A stretch of DNA of 64,000 nucleotides from Micromonospora echinospora (GCF_014203425.1 NZ_JACHJC010000001.1:4614001-4678000); one strand, 5' to 3'; positions 25,236-34,690 are shown, counted from the stretch's first letter. Notes: a model not told the origin generated them from the sequence alone. Program-made: numbers and translations.

Positions 25236-28200
25236 TCACGAGGCGGCGACGGTGCTCCGGTGGGCGTTGACGACCCAGGCGTCCGGCAGCCCGATCCATT
25301 CGTTGTCGCCCACCCGCACCACAGTGCCGTCCAGCTTCGGCAGCGTCGCCGGGTCGTCCATCGGGCACAGCACCCACAGGGCGCCCACGCCCCGCGCCGC
25401 GTCTGCCAGCTCGTGCAGCCCTGCCATCGCTCGGTAGCAGGCCAGCACCGCCGCGTCGTGCAGCAGCACCGGCCCGGCGTCGGCACGCAACTGGGCCCGC
25501 AGGCGCGGCAGGACGAGCCGCCACGCCTGCTCCACGTACTCGCCGAGCTTGATGGCGGCCCGCGAGTTCTCCGGCGCGTTGTCCGCGCCCACCACGGTCT
25601 CCCAGGTGGGTTTCGGCCGGGCGTCGACCAGGCCCCGCAGTTCCCGTACGAACTCGGCGGCCACGCTGACGGGCCGGGCGTCGAAGCGGCGGACCAGCTC
25701 GTCGCGGGCCGGCGCGGCGCGGTTGAGGCGTACCGTCAGGGCCCGGAACCCGCCCGCGGCCCGCGCGCCGGTCAGGCGTTCCTCAGCGCGCATCGCCTGG
25801 GCCAACTCCGGCGACTCGGCCGCCCACCGGCTCGGCAGGGCGCTCGCCGACGACTGCCGCTGGATGATCGACATCGATGACGAGCCGGTGCGGGGCGGCG
25901 GCGAGACATACCGGCCCCGGTCCCAGCGCAGCTCGAAGCCGGCCTCCACAAGCAGATGGCCCAGCTTCGGGTGCGGCGGCAGCGGGTCCAGCTCCGGGAA
26001 ACGCGCCGTCACCCGCTGCTGCACCTGCTCGGGGCTCACGGCCCGCAGGTTGTCACTGCCCGGAGACACCACGCCGGCCTGGGCGATCCGCAGCGCGCGT
26101 ACCGGGTCGAGGTCGCGCGGGTACAGCTCCAACCGTGTGGTGGCGGCGGCACGCTCCGACGCCACGGCGGCGAGCTGCACCCGCCGCCGCTCGTCGATGA
26201 CGTCGGCGGCGCCGCCGGGAGCGGTCACCGTGGCGAGGGTGCGCATCACAGTGGCCGCACTGGGCAGCACCTCGCTGGCGGCGAGCCGGTCGGCGGCCTT
26301 GCCCAGCCCGTCGGCATAGTCCAGCAGGGCCGGAGCCGCCGGGGTGTCCGGGGCGTCGTCGTCACCGGCCTCCAACGCGACGAGCAGGCGGTCGCCGTGC
26401 GGGTGCGGCCGGCCGTCGATGTCGGCTCGGGCGTGCCGGCGCAGCAGGAGACGCGGTTCCTCCTCCAGCGCGTCGATCTCGACCGCGGCCCGCACGGCGG
26501 CCACCGCTATCGCCAGGCGCAGCGCGTGGCCGGTGCGGACCGAACCGCGGCTGGTCAGCAGCGCCGCCGCCAGCTCGGCGACGCCCATCACGCGGCCGCC
26601 GTCGCGCAGCAGCTCCACCACCTGGGTACGCACACTGCGCACCACCGGCAGGTCTTGCCAGCGCTTGCGCTGTTTGCCGAGGATCTGCGCGATGCGGCCG
26701 GGGGTCACACCGACGGCGGTGGCCACCAACGGCTGCTGCGGCCAGAGCGGCAGCGCGGACAGCGTGCCGGTGGCGTCGGGCAGGTTCAGCAGCAGCCGCG
26801 TCGCCTCGATCTCGGCGGTGTTGCGGCCGTTGGACGCGGGTACGAGCAGCGTCGCGATCGCGTCGAGACCGACACGAACCAGGTCGGCGCCGCCTCCGGT
26901 GGTCTCGGTAGCGGCCTCCGCACCGGCGGCCCGCCGCGCGGCCGGGGACGTCGGGATGGTCTCCCGCTCCCCCAGCCGGTTACGCCACTCCTTGACTCGC
27001 CGCTGCAGCTCCTTGCGCGTCTTCGCACCGAGGCCGGGAAGCGTGGCGAAGGTGTTGTTGCCCACCGCGAGCAGCTCGCCCACCGTGGTCGCCTCCACCC
27101 GGTGCGCGGCCGACACCGCCCGGGGGGTGAGCCCGGCGGCCTCCAGGACGGTCGCCCGGGTCGCCTTCGCCGCGGCTTCCTCACGAACCTGCTCGGCGAG
27201 CTGCTCGTCCGGCTCCTCGGTCTCCGTCTCCGGATGCTCGGAGCCCACCGGAGTGCTCGCGTCGGAGCGGCGGAACACCTGCTGCCAGGCGTCGCGCATG
27301 TCCTTGAGCGAGCCGAAGCGGCGACGGTGGTCGCGGTGCAGCGCCTGCTGGAAGAACTCGACCAGACCGTCGCGTACCGCCGGGTCGAACGCCTCGACCG
27401 CGAGCACCGGAGGACCCTCGGTCAGTTGCGGCTCGGTGCCCCCGTCGCCCCACACCGGCAGCTCACCGGAGGCCATCTCGTGCAGGGTGACCGCGAGGGC
27501 GTACCACTCGGCGTGCTTGTCGTAGACCTGCCGGTTCGCAGTGCCCAGGAACGGGTCCAGATAGCGGGGTGTGCCGGCGGACAACTCCTTGACCGAGACT
27601 CCGGCCAGGGAAAAGTCGAAGAGCACGAGCTGGCGGGTGCGGTTCGGCCGTACCCGGACGGCGATGTTGTCCGGCTTGATGTCCCGGTGGTAGACGCCCT
27701 CGCCCTCCAGGTAGTCAAGCGCGCCGAACAGGTAGTCGCTGTAGGTCTCCAGCTCGTCGACGGTGAGCCGGCCCTCGTCGCGGAGCTTACGGGCCAGCGT
27801 CAGCTCGCCGGCGTGCTCCAGCACCACCACCGTACGGTCGGCGATGCGCAGCGGCTCCGGCCGGGCCAGCCGGATCACCCGGGAATCGGTCAGCGGGCCG
27901 AGCACCTTCGCCTCGTGGGCGAGCCGGGCCGCCTTCTCGTCGGACAGGCCGACCTTGAGCACCTCGTCACGGCCCGTGCGCTCGTTGTGGGCGAGGAACG
28001 CCCGGCAGGTCGACCCGGTGCCCAACTGCTTGCGAATCGTCCACTCGCCGACCCGGTCGCCCCCGCGCGCCTCCAGCGGATCGGTCTCCTCCGGCTCCGG
28101 CTCGTCCCTGGGCGCGGGCGGGGCGGTCAGCTCGTTCTCGACCTCCTCCAGCATCTCCACGAAGTCGGCGACGGTGGTGAGGCGCTGCGCCGGCACCGGA

Positions 28201-29645
28201 GCGGTGGCCGCCTGGACCAGTTCGTCGGCGAACTCGCTTATCGCGTCGGTCGCCGACGAGGGGCGCAGGCCGTTGTCGCGGGCCAGCCGGGACAACAGCT
28301 CCTGGCGCTTCGCCGCCGGCGGCTGGCCGGTGAGAATCAGATAGGCCAGCGCGCCCAGCCCGAACACGTCCATCGCGATCGGGTCGGGTCGCGGCGCGCT
28401 CAGCTCAGGCGCGAGATACGCCTCCGCCGACAGCTCGATATGTGCGGCCGCGTGCGAGGAGAGGGTGACCGGATCGCCGCTGCTGCCCGCGTTGGTGTCC
28501 ACCGCTCGGGTGGCGGCCTGCCAGTCACTGATATGAAGCTGAGGCGTCAGCCACGCCTCCTCCTCGCTGCCTCCGCGTCGCCGCCGGCCCGGCACGACCA
28601 GCACGCTGCGGGCAGAGAGCGCGCGGTGGTGCAGGTGGCGCCGGTGTGCGTACGCGATCGCGTCGGCGAGTTGGCGCACCATGGCCACCCGGGTCAGCGG
28701 GTCGAGCCGGTCGCCGTACTGCGCGACATAGTGGTCGAGGCGGACGGCGCGAGGATCGTGGCGGAAGATCAGCGCCGGTCCCGCCTCGTGCGACTCGAGC
28801 GAGTCGACCCGCACGATTCCCGGGTGGTTGATGCCGTGCAGCACTGTCATCTCACGCCGGGCCGCGCGCTCGATGCTGGCCCGGTCGGCCTGGACGGCGT
28901 TGCGTTCCACCAGGTAGATGCGGATCCGGCGGTGCTCGCGTTCCAGCTCGCGGTGCCGGGCGTGATGGTCCTGCCAGGTCGGGCCGAGGTCGTACGGCCG
29001 CGACTCCAGCTCCCATGCCCCGACCTGGTAGTGCTTGCGGCTACGCGCTATGCCCACGGCTTCGAGAAGACCGGGCAGGGCTGCGGAGACCTCCTTGCTG
29101 AGCCGTTGCCGCTCGTCCTGCGGGGGGCGTTGCAGAAGCGAGCCGATGGTGGGTAGCGACCCCGGCTGGTGTCCCGGGGCGGGCTCGGGACCGTAGACGT
29201 TGTGCAGGTGGTGCTCGGACAGCGCGATGTGCAGGCCGGGCTTGGACAGGAACACCGCCGCCTGGACGAACGGCACCCGGATCGGGGCGCCCGGACGGCG
29301 GCCGGCGGCGGCCTGGAGCAGACTCTTGAGCTTCTTGGCCTTCTGATCGGCCAGGTGCAGCGGGTTGTCGAAGGTCCGGGTGCGGCTCGGACTGGTCTGA
29401 ATCCAGTTCGAGCCGCTGGACGTCAGCCGACCGGTCAGGCTCTTGATCTCGATCAGGTAGAGCCCGCCGGGGCCGGCCACCAGGAGATCCACCTCGTAGG
29501 GGTGCCCGGTCTGGGCGGTGAAGGTGAAGTTCGACCAGGCGCGGTAGGGCTCGGTGTCCGGCAGCAACGCCTGGACGTGCGCCAGCGCCTCCCGCTCGTG
29601 CGCGAACTGCGACGGGGTGATCGTCGTCCACCGGCCTTCCTGCAT
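25236..29645 (-). CDS. pglW: BREX-2 / Pgl serine/threonine kinase PglW
   Basis: A 1469-residue protein with the PglW layout. Residues 12-130 are a NERD nuclease-related domain (EVDLLV at 51-56, LIEIKS at 64-69). A first kinase-like region (about 260-470) has HHRALSARS where HRD....N is expected, so A342 replaces the catalytic Asp. The second kinase (about 525-780) is intact: HRDIKPDN at 653-660 and DFS in place of DFG. A helix-hairpin-helix-like stretch follows near 865-910 (LPGLGAKTRKELQRR), then a long helical C-terminus. The ATG at 29645 follows a gap from the upstream gene; codons farther upstream overlap that gene and are not coding in this frame. PglW is a core BREX-2 component. Confidence 0.92.
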   Translation of the reverse strand: MQEGRWTTITPSQFAHEREALAHVQALLPDTEPYRAWSNFTFTAQTGHPYEVDLLVAGPGGLYLIEIKSLTGRLTSSGSNWIQTSPSRTRTFDNPLHLADQKAKKLKSLLQAAAGRRPGAPIRVPFVQAAVFLSKPGLHIALSEHHLHNVYGPEPAPGHQPGSLPTIGSLLQRPPQDERQRLSKEVSAALPGLLEAVGIARSRKHYQVGAWELESRPYDLGPTWQDHHARHRELEREHRRIRIYLVERNAVQADRASIERAARREMTVLHGINHPGIVRVDSLESHEAGPALIFRHDPRAVRLDHYVAQYGDRLDPLTRVAMVRQLADAIAYAHRRHLHHRALSARSVLVVPGRRRRGGSEEEAWLTPQLHISDWQAATRAVDTNAGSSGDPVTLSSHAAAHIELSAEAYLAPELSAPRPDPIAMDVFGLGALAYLILTGQPPAAKRQELLSRLARDNGLRPSSATDAISEFADELVQAATAPVPAQRLTTVADFVEMLEEVENELTAPPAPRDEPEPEETDPLEARGGDRVGEWTIRKQLGTGSTCRAFLAHNERTGRDEVLKVGLSDEKAARLAHEAKVLGPLTDSRVIRLARPEPLRIADRTVVVLEHAGELTLARKLRDEGRLTVDELETYSDYLFGALDYLEGEGVYHRDIKPDNIAVRVRPNRTRQLVLFDFSLAGVSVKELSAGTPRYLDPFLGTANRQVYDKHAEWYALAVTLHEMASGELPVWGDGGTEPQLTEGPPVLAVEAFDPAVRDGLVEFFQQALHRDHRRRFGSLKDMRDAWQQVFRRSDASTPVGSEHPETETEEPDEQLAEQVREEAAAKATRATVLEAAGLTPRAVSAAHRVEATTVGELLAVGNNTFATLPGLGAKTRKELQRRVKEWRNRLGERETIPTSPAARRAAGAEAATETTGGGADLVRVGLDAIATLLVPASNGRNTAEIEATRLLLNLPDATGTLSALPLWPQQPLVATAVGVTPGRIAQILGKQRKRWQDLPVVRSVRTQVVELLRDGGRVMGVAELAAALLTSRGSVRTGHALRLAIAVAAVRAAVEIDALEEEPRLLLRRHARADIDGRPHPHGDRLLVALEAGDDDAPDTPAAPALLDYADGLGKAADRLAASEVLPSAATVMRTLATVTAPGGAADVIDERRRVQLAAVASERAAATTRLELYPRDLDPVRALRIAQAGVVSPGSDNLRAVSPEQVQQRVTARFPELDPLPPHPKLGHLLVEAGFELRWDRGRYVSPPPRTGSSSMSIIQRQSSASALPSRWAAESPELAQAMRAEERLTGARAAGGFRALTVRLNRAAPARDELVRRFDARPVSVAAEFVRELRGLVDARPKPTWETVVGADNAPENSRAAIKLGEYVEQAWRLVLPRLRAQLRADAGPVLLHDAAVLACYRAMAGLHELADAARGVGALWVLCPMDDPATLPKLDGTVVRVGDNEWIGLPDAWVVNAHRSTVAAS

Positions 29646-29736
29646 GCAGGAGATCCTAGGCCCCCAGCTGACCGACCTCGGCCTGCCGCTCGACGGCCAC
29701 GTGGAGCCCGGCCCTGCCGGTCTTGAGGACACCCGA

Positions 29737-30282
29737 TCAGTCCTGCGTGCCGGCGAACAGCGTCCAGGCGTCGATCTCGGTCGGGGCGAGGGGCCGCGCC
29801 GGCAGGTAGGACGCCAGGTCGCGGAAGTCCGCCACGGCGTTGTGCACGCACACCGCGAGCGAGAAGTGCAACAGTTCCCGCAGCGCCTGCGCGTCGGGCG
29901 CGGTGGCGTCGTCGAGCAGCGGACTGCGGACATCCAGCGCGAACACCACGTGGCAGGCGCTTTGGTCGGGCTTGACGACGCAGTAGTAGCGTCCCGCCTC
30001 GGCCAGCCGGTTGCGGATGTTCGCCCAGGCCATGGCCCCGGAGATGTCCGGCACGTCGGCACCGGCCGCGCAGGCCATCCGGAAGACCCAGCGGGCCGGG
30101 TCCTCCGGCGACACCGCGCCGTAGACCAGCACCAGGCCACCGCGGTGGAAGACGGCGAAGCCTTGCACGTCGGGGCTGAGGTGCAGGAAGTCCGGAGTCC
30201 AGACCCTGTCGTACTGCCGCTCGGCCAGGGACCGCACGTATGTCACGGTCTGGCCGGCGTCGTGGCGAGCGTCTACGCCCAT
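29737..30282 (-). CDS. hypothetical protein upstream of pglW
   Basis: A 181-residue soluble protein starting at the ATG at 30282, with GGAGGG about 10 bases upstream. It looks like an alpha/beta protein (FAVFHRGGLVLVYG, CHVVFALDVRSPLL). Family not recognised. It stands 91 bases upstream of pglW on the same strand and is probably the first gene of the pglW transcript, marking the right edge of the island. A BREX accessory role is inference from position only. Confidence 0.6.
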   Translation of the reverse strand: MGVDARHDAGQTVTYVRSLAERQYDRVWTPDFLHLSPDVQGFAVFHRGGLVLVYGAVSPEDPARWVFRMACAAGADVPDISGAMAWANIRNRLAEAGRYYCVVKPDQSACHVVFALDVRSPLLDDATAPDAQALRELLHFSLAVCVHNAVADFRDLASYLPARPLAPTEIDAWTLFAGTQD

Positions 30283-30610
30283 GCGTTCTGGCCCTCCCCC
30301 GAAGGATCGCGGAGCCTCACGCTACGAAGCGCTTCGACAACAGATCAAGGCATGCCGATCGAGTTTGGATGGTCGGTCCCGTGAACGGGACCAAACCCGC
30401 CCGAGTCCCACGGATAGGACTACGGGACGGCTCGTCCGATCGGTCAACCGGCGGGGCGGAGCCGTCCGCGCGGCTGCGCGCGTACACCGGTCGCTGTTGT
30501 TAGCGTGGATCGCGGACCGCCAGGGCAGTCCGCCACCCCTCGCCCGACGGCCCGCGCGTCCCGGTGACGCCGCGGGACGCGGTGCCGCGATCCGGCATGG
30601 AGGGGGTGCG
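30283..30610. other. intergenic region at the right edge of the defence island
   Basis: This 328-base gap between divergent genes holds two palindromes: CGAAGCGCTTCG at 30325-30336 and GGTCCCGT-GA-ACGGGACC at 30375-30392. No tRNA, attachment-site repeat or small gene was recognised. The plus-strand gene at 30611 has GGAGGGGG just upstream. Confidence 0.45.
30375..30392. repeat. perfect 8-bp inverted repeat
   Basis: GGTCCCGTGAACGGGACC is two perfect 8-base arms around GA. It could be a dimeric repressor site. The two-base loop is too tight for an ordinary terminator hairpin. Confidence 0.45.
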
Positions 30611-31399
30611 ATGACCGCGGTGCCGGGGGATCCGGGGCCGGCCGACCAGCGGCCCGCGCCCGGCGACGGCTGGCGGCGGCGCTGGCGGGTACGGGCACGG
30701 GCGCTCGGCGACGCGGCGCGGCTGCGGACCCGGCGCTTCTGGGACGGCGCGCAGCCCACGCTGCGGCAGCTCTGGTGGACCGAGGAGCCGGAGACGCCCG
30801 TGACCACCGTCGACCGGCGCGCCCCGGAGCCGCTCGTGGTGCCGGCGCAGGGCCAGGTGTACGTGTTCCTGGTCCGGGCCACCTACACCTGGTCGTCGGA
30901 GACCGCCCGGCCGGAGCTGTTCGGCTGGTACGTCGACTACTTCCAGCAACAGGCCACGCAGCGGCTGCACCGGCTGGCTGTCCGGCACGCGGTCGAGGTG
31001 CCGCCGCACCGGCCGCGTGACCTGCACGCCGCGCTGACCGCCGCGCTCGCCGAGGACGATCCGCCGCCCTGGACGTACGCGCGGGGGGAGGTGACGTTCG
31101 CCTGCGAGCCGGACGTCACAGTGCATCTGGACGAGCGGGTACGCAGGCTGCTCCAGCCGTACTGGGAGCAGCGCATCGCGCTGGAGTGCGAGCGCGACCT
31201 GGCCCGCCGCCGCGCCGAGTTCGCCGACGAGCGCGACCGGCGCGACCGGCAGCCGGAGGCGACGGGCGCGAGGCCCGCGCCGCGAGCGCCGGACGCCAAG
31301 GACCTGTTCCCGTTGGAGCCGCTGCTCCCCCCGCCCGCGCCGCGCCCGGCCCCGGGTCAGCGACCGCGTCCCGGCGAGCCGCAGCCACCGGCGGTCTGA
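30611..31399 (+). CDS. hypothetical protein with charged C-terminal helix and Pro-rich tail
   Basis: A 262-residue protein from the ATG at 30611. After a basic N-terminus (RRRWRVRARALG) comes an alpha/beta region with GQVYVFLVRATYTWSSE and VTFACEPDVTVHLDERV, then a charged helix (YWEQRIALECERDLARRRAEF) and a Pro-rich end. The strand pattern followed by a long charged helix is faintly like SPFH/prohibitin-type proteins, but no family is claimed. No membrane segment. It stands alone, convergent with the VOC gene. Confidence 0.65.
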   Translation: MTAVPGDPGPADQRPAPGDGWRRRWRVRARALGDAARLRTRRFWDGAQPTLRQLWWTEEPETPVTTVDRRAPEPLVVPAQGQVYVFLVRATYTWSSETARPELFGWYVDYFQQQATQRLHRLAVRHAVEVPPHRPRDLHAALTAALAEDDPPPWTYARGEVTFACEPDVTVHLDERVRRLLQPYWEQRIALECERDLARRRAEFADERDRRDRQPEATGARPAPRAPDAKDLFPLEPLLPPPAPRPAPGQRPRPGEPQPPAV

Positions 31400-31435
31400 C
31401 GCGGAAGTCCGCCGCGCCGCACGCGCGGACGGCGG

Positions 31436-32071
31436 TCAGCCCGCTACGGCGGCCTCCTCTGGGCGGGTCCGGCGGGCGGTCAGGTACGCGGCGAGGCCGG
31501 TGCCGTCCTCGCTGGCCAGGAACGCGCCACGCGCGTTGACCAGCGTCTCGTCGGCGTGAGTCAGGCAGCCCCACACCGTGTCGCCCCAGGAGTCGGCGAG
31601 CTTGACCTCGGCCGGGTCGGCGCAGGGCTCGCCGCGCGGTCCGCCGATCTGACAGTGGGCGGGCGCGCCGTCGCGCCGGGCGGCCACTGCGGCGGCCCGG
31701 CGGACGTGCGAGGGTCGGCCGTCCGGCTCGGCCTGCGGGGCCGGGGCGGGCCGGACCGGCGACCGGGTGAACAGGACCGTGTTGCCGTCGGGGTCGATGG
31801 TCCGGCACTCGCCACCGGGCACCTGGTCGACCGGGTGACCGGCCGCGACGAGGCGGTCGGTGGTCGCGGCGACGTCGTCGACGTGGAGGTAGAGCGCGGC
31901 CGGCACCGCTGTGGCCTCGACGAGCAGCAGTGTCAGCTCGCCGCAGCGCAGATGGAACCGCCCGTCCCCACCGGGCTGCCCGGTGTAGCCGAACAGCGCG
32001 TAGAACCTCCCGGCCGCGTCGGCGTCGCCGACGTACAGCACCGGCATCTGAGCCTGCACCCCACTGCGCAC
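31436..32071 (-). CDS. VOC (glyoxalase-fold) protein with Cys-rich C-terminal extension
   Basis: A 211-residue protein. Residues about 8-105 form one VOC domain (VLYVGDADAAGRFYALFGYT, LYLHVDDVAA, DPDGNTVLFT), the fold of glyoxalases, bleomycin-binding proteins and dioxygenases. The remaining ~100 residues are unusual: HCQIGGPRGEPC, then WGCLTH, giving three Cys and two or more His that could bind a metal. Function unknown. GTG at 32071 was taken as start, with AGGTAG upstream; an ATG at codon 9 is possible. Convergent with the gene at 30611. Confidence 0.7.
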   Translation of the reverse strand: MRSGVQAQMPVLYVGDADAAGRFYALFGYTGQPGGDGRFHLRCGELTLLLVEATAVPAALYLHVDDVAATTDRLVAAGHPVDQVPGGECRTIDPDGNTVLFTRSPVRPAPAPQAEPDGRPSHVRRAAAVAARRDGAPAHCQIGGPRGEPCADPAEVKLADSWGDTVWGCLTHADETLVNARGAFLASEDGTGLAAYLTARRTRPEEAAVAG

Positions 32072-32149
32072 CGCGACACTCTACCTATCTGCGAGCCATA
32101 AATCACGTCTCGCAGATCGGGTTTCGGCCGGGCGGCCCACCGCCCGCGA

Positions 32150-32707
32150 TCAGCAGCCGTTGGTGCTCTTCTGGTTGCGCTTCAGCCCGTCGGACCAGGT
32201 CACACCCTGGACGACGGCGACCACGACGCTGCCGTTGTGGATCTGCTCGTAGTGCAGGTGCGGGCTGAGGTCGTACTTCGCCGACGTCGCGCCGACCCGG
32301 CCGATGACGTCGCCGCGCTTCACCGTGTCACCAGTGGCCACCGCGCGGGACTTGAGGTGGGCGTACCGGGTGCGCCAGCCGTCGCCGTGCCCGATGACGA
32401 TGGTGTTGCCGTAGCCGGAAGTGGTGGAGTAGTACGACTCCAGCACGGTGCCGGCGGCGCTGGCGACCGTCCGGCGGTTGAGGTCGTCGGGGCTGCCGTT
32501 GGCGTCATAGTGGTTCCAGTCGATGGCGTGGGCCGGGCTGTGCCCGTTCCAGTTGTTGCCCTGCCAGGTCTGGCCGCACAGGAACGGCATCCGGAAGCCC
32601 GGCCGGGCGGCCTGCGCGGGCTGCACGCCGAGCATGGCACCGGCCACGACGGCGACAGTGAGCATCGCGGGCACGCGCATCCGGGCAGCGGTGAACGTCA
32701 GGGACAT
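32150..32707 (-). CDS. secreted M23 peptidase
   Basis: A 185-residue exported peptidoglycan peptidase of the M23 (LytM/lysostaphin) type. Residues 1-33 are a signal peptide (VPAMLTVAVVAGAML ... AQA). The zinc-site pattern is HAIDWN and HLHYEQ (HxH), and VKRGDVIGRVGATS is the typical loop between. It cleaves peptide cross-bridges in the cell wall. ATG at 32707 follows AGGAGAGGCG. It lies 145 bases downstream of the ABC exporter and probably has its own promoter. Confidence 0.9.
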   Translation of the reverse strand: MSLTFTAARMRVPAMLTVAVVAGAMLGVQPAQAARPGFRMPFLCGQTWQGNNWNGHSPAHAIDWNHYDANGSPDDLNRRTVASAAGTVLESYYSTTSGYGNTIVIGHGDGWRTRYAHLKSRAVATGDTVKRGDVIGRVGATSAKYDLSPHLHYEQIHNGSVVVAVVQGVTWSDGLKRNQKSTNGC

Positions 32708-32852
32708 CGCCTCTCCTCTTCATCGACAACGATGTAGATCGATGCTAGGGCCGCCGCCCGGACGGGTAAATAGCTACACAGATGAATGTCAGGGCAAAAG
32801 TTTTCTACATCTCCGTCGACCGCCGGCGGTGGCCGGGCCGGGCGCGCGTACG

Positions 32853-34643
32853 TCAGCCGACCAGGGCGGCGTAGCGGCCGCGCCGGTCCAGCAGCGCGTC
32901 GTGGGTGCCGGACTCGACGATCCGGCCGTGGTCGAGCACGGCGATGCGGTCGGCGTCGCGGACCGTGGAGAGCCGGTGCGCGATGGTCACCACCGTGCGG
33001 CCCCGGGCCAGCTCGTCCAGGGCCCGCTGGACCGCGCGCTCGGTCTCGGTGTCCAGCGCGCTCGTCGCCTCGTCCAGCACCAGGATGCGCGGGTCGCGCA
33101 GCAGGGTCCGGGCGATCGCCAGGCGCTGCTGCTCGCCACCGGAGAAGCGGTGGCCGCGCGAGCCGACCATGGTGTCGTACCCGTCGGGCAGCGCGGCGAT
33201 GAGGTCGTGGATGCGGGCGGCGCGGGTGGCGGCCTCGATGTCGGCGTCGGTGGCGTCCGGGCGGGCGTACCGCAGGTTGTCCCGCACGGTGCCGTGCAGC
33301 AGGTACGTCTCCTGGCTGACCACGCCCACGACGGCGGCCAGGTCGGCCGGGCGCAGGTCGCGCAGGTCGATCCCGTCGATGGTGATCCGGCCGGCGTCCG
33401 GGTCGTGCAGCCGGCTGATCAGCGCGGCGAGCGTGCTCTTGCCGGAGCCGGTCTCCCCCACCAGGGCGAGGCTGGTGCCGGCCGGGACGTCCAGGCTGAC
33501 GCCCGCGAGGGCGGCGGTGTCGCTGCCCGGGTAGCTGAAGGTGACGTCCTCGACGCGCAGGTGGCCGCGGGCGGTGGCCGGGTCGAGCGGGACCGGGCGG
33601 GCCGGCTCGGCGACCTCGACGGGCAGGTCGAGGTATTCGAAGATGCGGGCGAACAGCGCGAGGGACGCGGTGAGCGTGACGCCCACGTTGAGCAGCCCCA
33701 TCAGCGGCCGGAACAGGTTGCCCTGCAGGGCGGTGAACGCGACGAGCGTGCCGATGGTGAGCGTGCCGGCGGTGCCGGGCAGCCCGGCGCCGAGGTAGAT
33801 CACGGCGGGGATGGCGGCGAAGACGATGCTCATGGCGGCCATCCGCCAGCGTCCGGCCAGCTCGGAGCGCAGTTCCAGGTCGACCAGGCGGGCCGAGGAC
33901 GCGGTGAACCGGTCGACCAGGGCCGGGCCGGTGCCGAGGGTCTTGGCCAGCCGGACGCCGCTGACCGACAGCCCTTCCTCGATGGTCACGGTGAGGTCGG
34001 CCAGCTCGCGCTGGCGCTGGGCGGTGATCTCCCGGCGCAGCCGGGCGACGCGGCGGGTGAGCCAGAGCGCGGGCGGCAGCACGACCGCTGACACGAGGGT
34101 GAGCCGCCAGCTCAGCGCCAGCATGGCGATGGTGGTGGCGACCACGGTGGTGAGGTTGGCGGCGATCGAGGTGGCGGTGGAGGTGACGACCGCCTGCATG
34201 CCGCCGATGTCGTTGGTGATGCGCGACTGGACCTCGCCGGTGCGGGTGCGCACGAAGAAGCCGATCGACTGCCGCTGGAGGTGGGCGAAGACGTCGGCGC
34301 GCAGCCGGTGCATGACCTGCTGGCCGACGCGGGTGGAGATCCACGTCTGCGCGACGCCGAGCACGGAGGTGACAGCTGCCACCGCGACCATGCCCGCGAC
34401 CAGCCAGGCCAGCAGCGTCAGGTCACGCTCGGGCAGGGCCCTGTCGATCACGGCACGCAGCAGGAACGGCGTGGCCATCGCGATGATCGAGGACGCCACG
34501 ATGATCGCCACCACGGTGGCGAGCGGGCCGCGGTGGGCGGTGAACAGGCCGCCGATCCTGCGCAGGGACACGTCGCGGGCCTGGGCCTTCTCGGCCGGGG
34601 AGACGGTTCGGCCGTCGCGGCGGCCGTCGGGGATGCGATCCAA
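32853..34643 (-). CDS. ABC exporter, fused permease and ATPase
   Basis: A 596-residue half-transporter of the multidrug/lipid exporter type. Six membrane helices span about 40-320 (TVVAIIVASSIIAMATPFLL is the first). The ATPase domain has Walker A GETGSGKST, signature FSGGEQQRLAIARTLL and Walker B LVLDEATSALD, all canonical. TTG at 34643 is the start, with GAGGAG 8 bases upstream. It diverges from a MarR regulator across a 79-base gap holding an inverted-repeat operator, so it is probably induced when the MarR ligand, perhaps its own export substrate, is present. Confidence 0.9.
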   Translation of the reverse strand: MDRIPDGRRDGRTVSPAEKAQARDVSLRRIGGLFTAHRGPLATVVAIIVASSIIAMATPFLLRAVIDRALPERDLTLLAWLVAGMVAVAAVTSVLGVAQTWISTRVGQQVMHRLRADVFAHLQRQSIGFFVRTRTGEVQSRITNDIGGMQAVVTSTATSIAANLTTVVATTIAMLALSWRLTLVSAVVLPPALWLTRRVARLRREITAQRQRELADLTVTIEEGLSVSGVRLAKTLGTGPALVDRFTASSARLVDLELRSELAGRWRMAAMSIVFAAIPAVIYLGAGLPGTAGTLTIGTLVAFTALQGNLFRPLMGLLNVGVTLTASLALFARIFEYLDLPVEVAEPARPVPLDPATARGHLRVEDVTFSYPGSDTAALAGVSLDVPAGTSLALVGETGSGKSTLAALISRLHDPDAGRITIDGIDLRDLRPADLAAVVGVVSQETYLLHGTVRDNLRYARPDATDADIEAATRAARIHDLIAALPDGYDTMVGSRGHRFSGGEQQRLAIARTLLRDPRILVLDEATSALDTETERAVQRALDELARGRTVVTIAHRLSTVRDADRIAVLDHGRIVESGTHDALLDRRGRYAALVG

Positions 34644-34650
34644 GGGTGCT

Positions 34651-34690
34651 CCTCATGTGGGGATAGTGCTGAGGTTACCTCAACATGAGG
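34651..34690. promoter_or_regulatory. MarR operator between exporter and regulator
   Basis: TGAGGTTACCTCA (34670-34682) has 6-base perfect arms, and it overlaps CCTCA-ACA-TGAGG (34678-34690). A further CCTCATG at 34651 mirrors CATGAGG at 34684. Such nested half-sites in the 79-base divergent gap fit binding of a MarR dimer that controls both genes. Confidence 0.7.

Noticed and set aside
25956..29156. 1066-codon open frame on the plus strand
   Set aside because: It is antisense to pglW, whose NERD and kinase motifs are clear; the plus-strand product is low-complexity.
30283..30610. tRNA-derived attachment site at the island edge
   Set aside because: No tRNA-like arms or T-loop consensus, and no matching direct repeat was found elsewhere in the window.
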